Positions 63,088 to 64,000 of a DNA stretch of 64,000 bases are shown here, in pieces (position 1 is the stretch's first letter; each line of letters begins with the position of its first letter). Made by a program: the position numbers and the translations under genes. The stretch covers positions 103,495,310 to 103,559,309 of the forward strand of contig JAVMKO010000006.1 of NCBI GenBank assembly GCA_032164245.1, given 5' to 3'. This DNA is from Sternotherus odoratus. Lineage: Eukaryota > Chordata > Testudines > Kinosternidae. The notes under the pieces were generated by a model. It was given only the letters and a program-made list of their open reading frames with translations, made no database searches and was not told where the DNA came from.

Positions 63088-64000
63088 AACATGGGCATGG
63101 GGCTAGCAACTCCACCCCGTAGGGAACCAAATTGCTACTGAAACACCGACAACAGAGATGGAGTGATCTGTGGTTGGTGGCCCCTACCCTGACTGGGCAA
63201 AGAGAGAGAGAGACAGCTGCTTGGTAATCAAAATGTTTCCTAATTTGGGCAGCCAGCTCATCCTGTAGCCTTGACCCAGCTGCAAGGCTCTCCTCAGGAA
63301 GGTGCTGAGTGCCCTCAGTCTGATGACATTCAATGGCACTCATTCACCACCTTGGAGGAGAAGCTGGGCACCTGGCAACACTGGTCCACAAATTCAGAAG
63401 TTTTCCAATAAAATTCCATGGAGTTTTACAGCTGAAAGGTCGTAAAGGTGGAGAGGTTTCAAGTGTTAGTGGGTTGGGTAGGGGAGGATGGGAGTTATCT
63501 GGAAGGATGATCTAATCCAGTGGCTAGAGAGTTATTCTGGGATTTAGGGATGTAAGTGTCTATACACAAATGCAAGAAACCTGAGGAACAAGCAGGGAGA
63601 ATTGAAAGTCCTGACACACTCGAGGGACTATGATGTGATTGGGAATAACAGAGACTTGGTGGGATAACTCACATGACTGGAGTACTGCCATGGATGGAGA
63701 GAGGTGAAAGTAAGCCAGTACGCCCAGGTACGGCATACTGGAAAGACCCGATGTGCCATTCTGGGGTGGATCAGCTTCTCCGGGCACAATTTAAAGGGCC
63801 CCTTTAAATTGCTGCCAGAGCCCTGGGGAGGCTACAGCAGGGCTCTGAGGTCAGTTTAAAGGGACTGGGTCGGTAGTGGTGGCCCAGCCCTGGGCTCTTT
63901 AAATAGCAGCTGGAGCCACGGCCCCACTTCCCCAGGGCTCCGGCAACAGGGCTCCCATCCCTGCAGAGCCCTGGGGAGGCTGCAGTGGGCTCTGGCCGCT

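Overview
This is nuclear DNA from a vertebrate, most likely a reptile and probably a cryptodiran (hidden-necked) turtle. Spliced genes with GT-AG introns and CpG-rich promoters sit among CR1 LINE fragments, a tRNA-derived SINE with a CR1-like tail (Cry I type), a Penelope-like element (PLE) and its short tail copies, hAT-type and other MITEs, and gamma-type endogenous retroviruses. The species call is inference from the repeat mix. The individual genes are called from their protein motifs.

Layout. 1-7.3 kb is repeat-rich: CR1 fragments, a 54-bp minisatellite, a solo LTR. BORCS6 (BORC lysosome-positioning subunit) is an intronless + strand gene at 7797-8471. ITPA (inosine triphosphatase) follows on + at 10988-18986 with eight exons that rebuild a complete 203-residue protein; its introns hold an hAT element with a solo LTR inside it, an L2-type LINE and a SINE. 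19.3-25.5 kb is intergenic, with two Penelope-tail hairpins that have clear target-site duplications (TSDs). A CpG island ending in a splice donor (25.6-25.8 kb) may be the first exon of the KRAB/C2H2 zinc-finger gene whose recognisable exons lie at 30835-33138. A dead Penelope-like element with a long open frame lies between them. A pair of ~650-bp inverted repeats (24.3 and 33.5 kb) flanks this unit.

37.5-62.5 kb holds a duplicated glycine N-acyltransferase-like (GLYAT family) locus on the minus strand. Copy A (39201-43824) is complete in five coding exons. Copy B (58244-61784) has exons 2-5 intact, but its first exon is not in the window. A third copy survives only as an exon-2 relic at 55.66 kb. 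A broken retrovirus (RNase H, integrase pieces, env, one LTR) lies just upstream of copy A in the same orientation. A second, much younger retrovirus at 53015-54251 keeps both LTRs, primer-binding site, env tail and polypurine tract but has lost gag and pol. A diverged 5S rRNA-like sequence lies near the right end.

The host genes do not form a pathway: BORCS6 acts on lysosomes, ITPA cleans the nucleotide pool, the KRAB-ZNF is a DNA-binding repressor candidate, and the GLYAT-like enzymes conjugate acyl-CoAs to amino acids. I found no convincing unknown cellular system. The most interesting signals are the duplicated GLYAT-like locus with an LTR placed to act as a promoter, the internally deleted retrovirus, the perfect 96-bp Penelope hairpin, and the inverted repeats around the zinc-finger gene.
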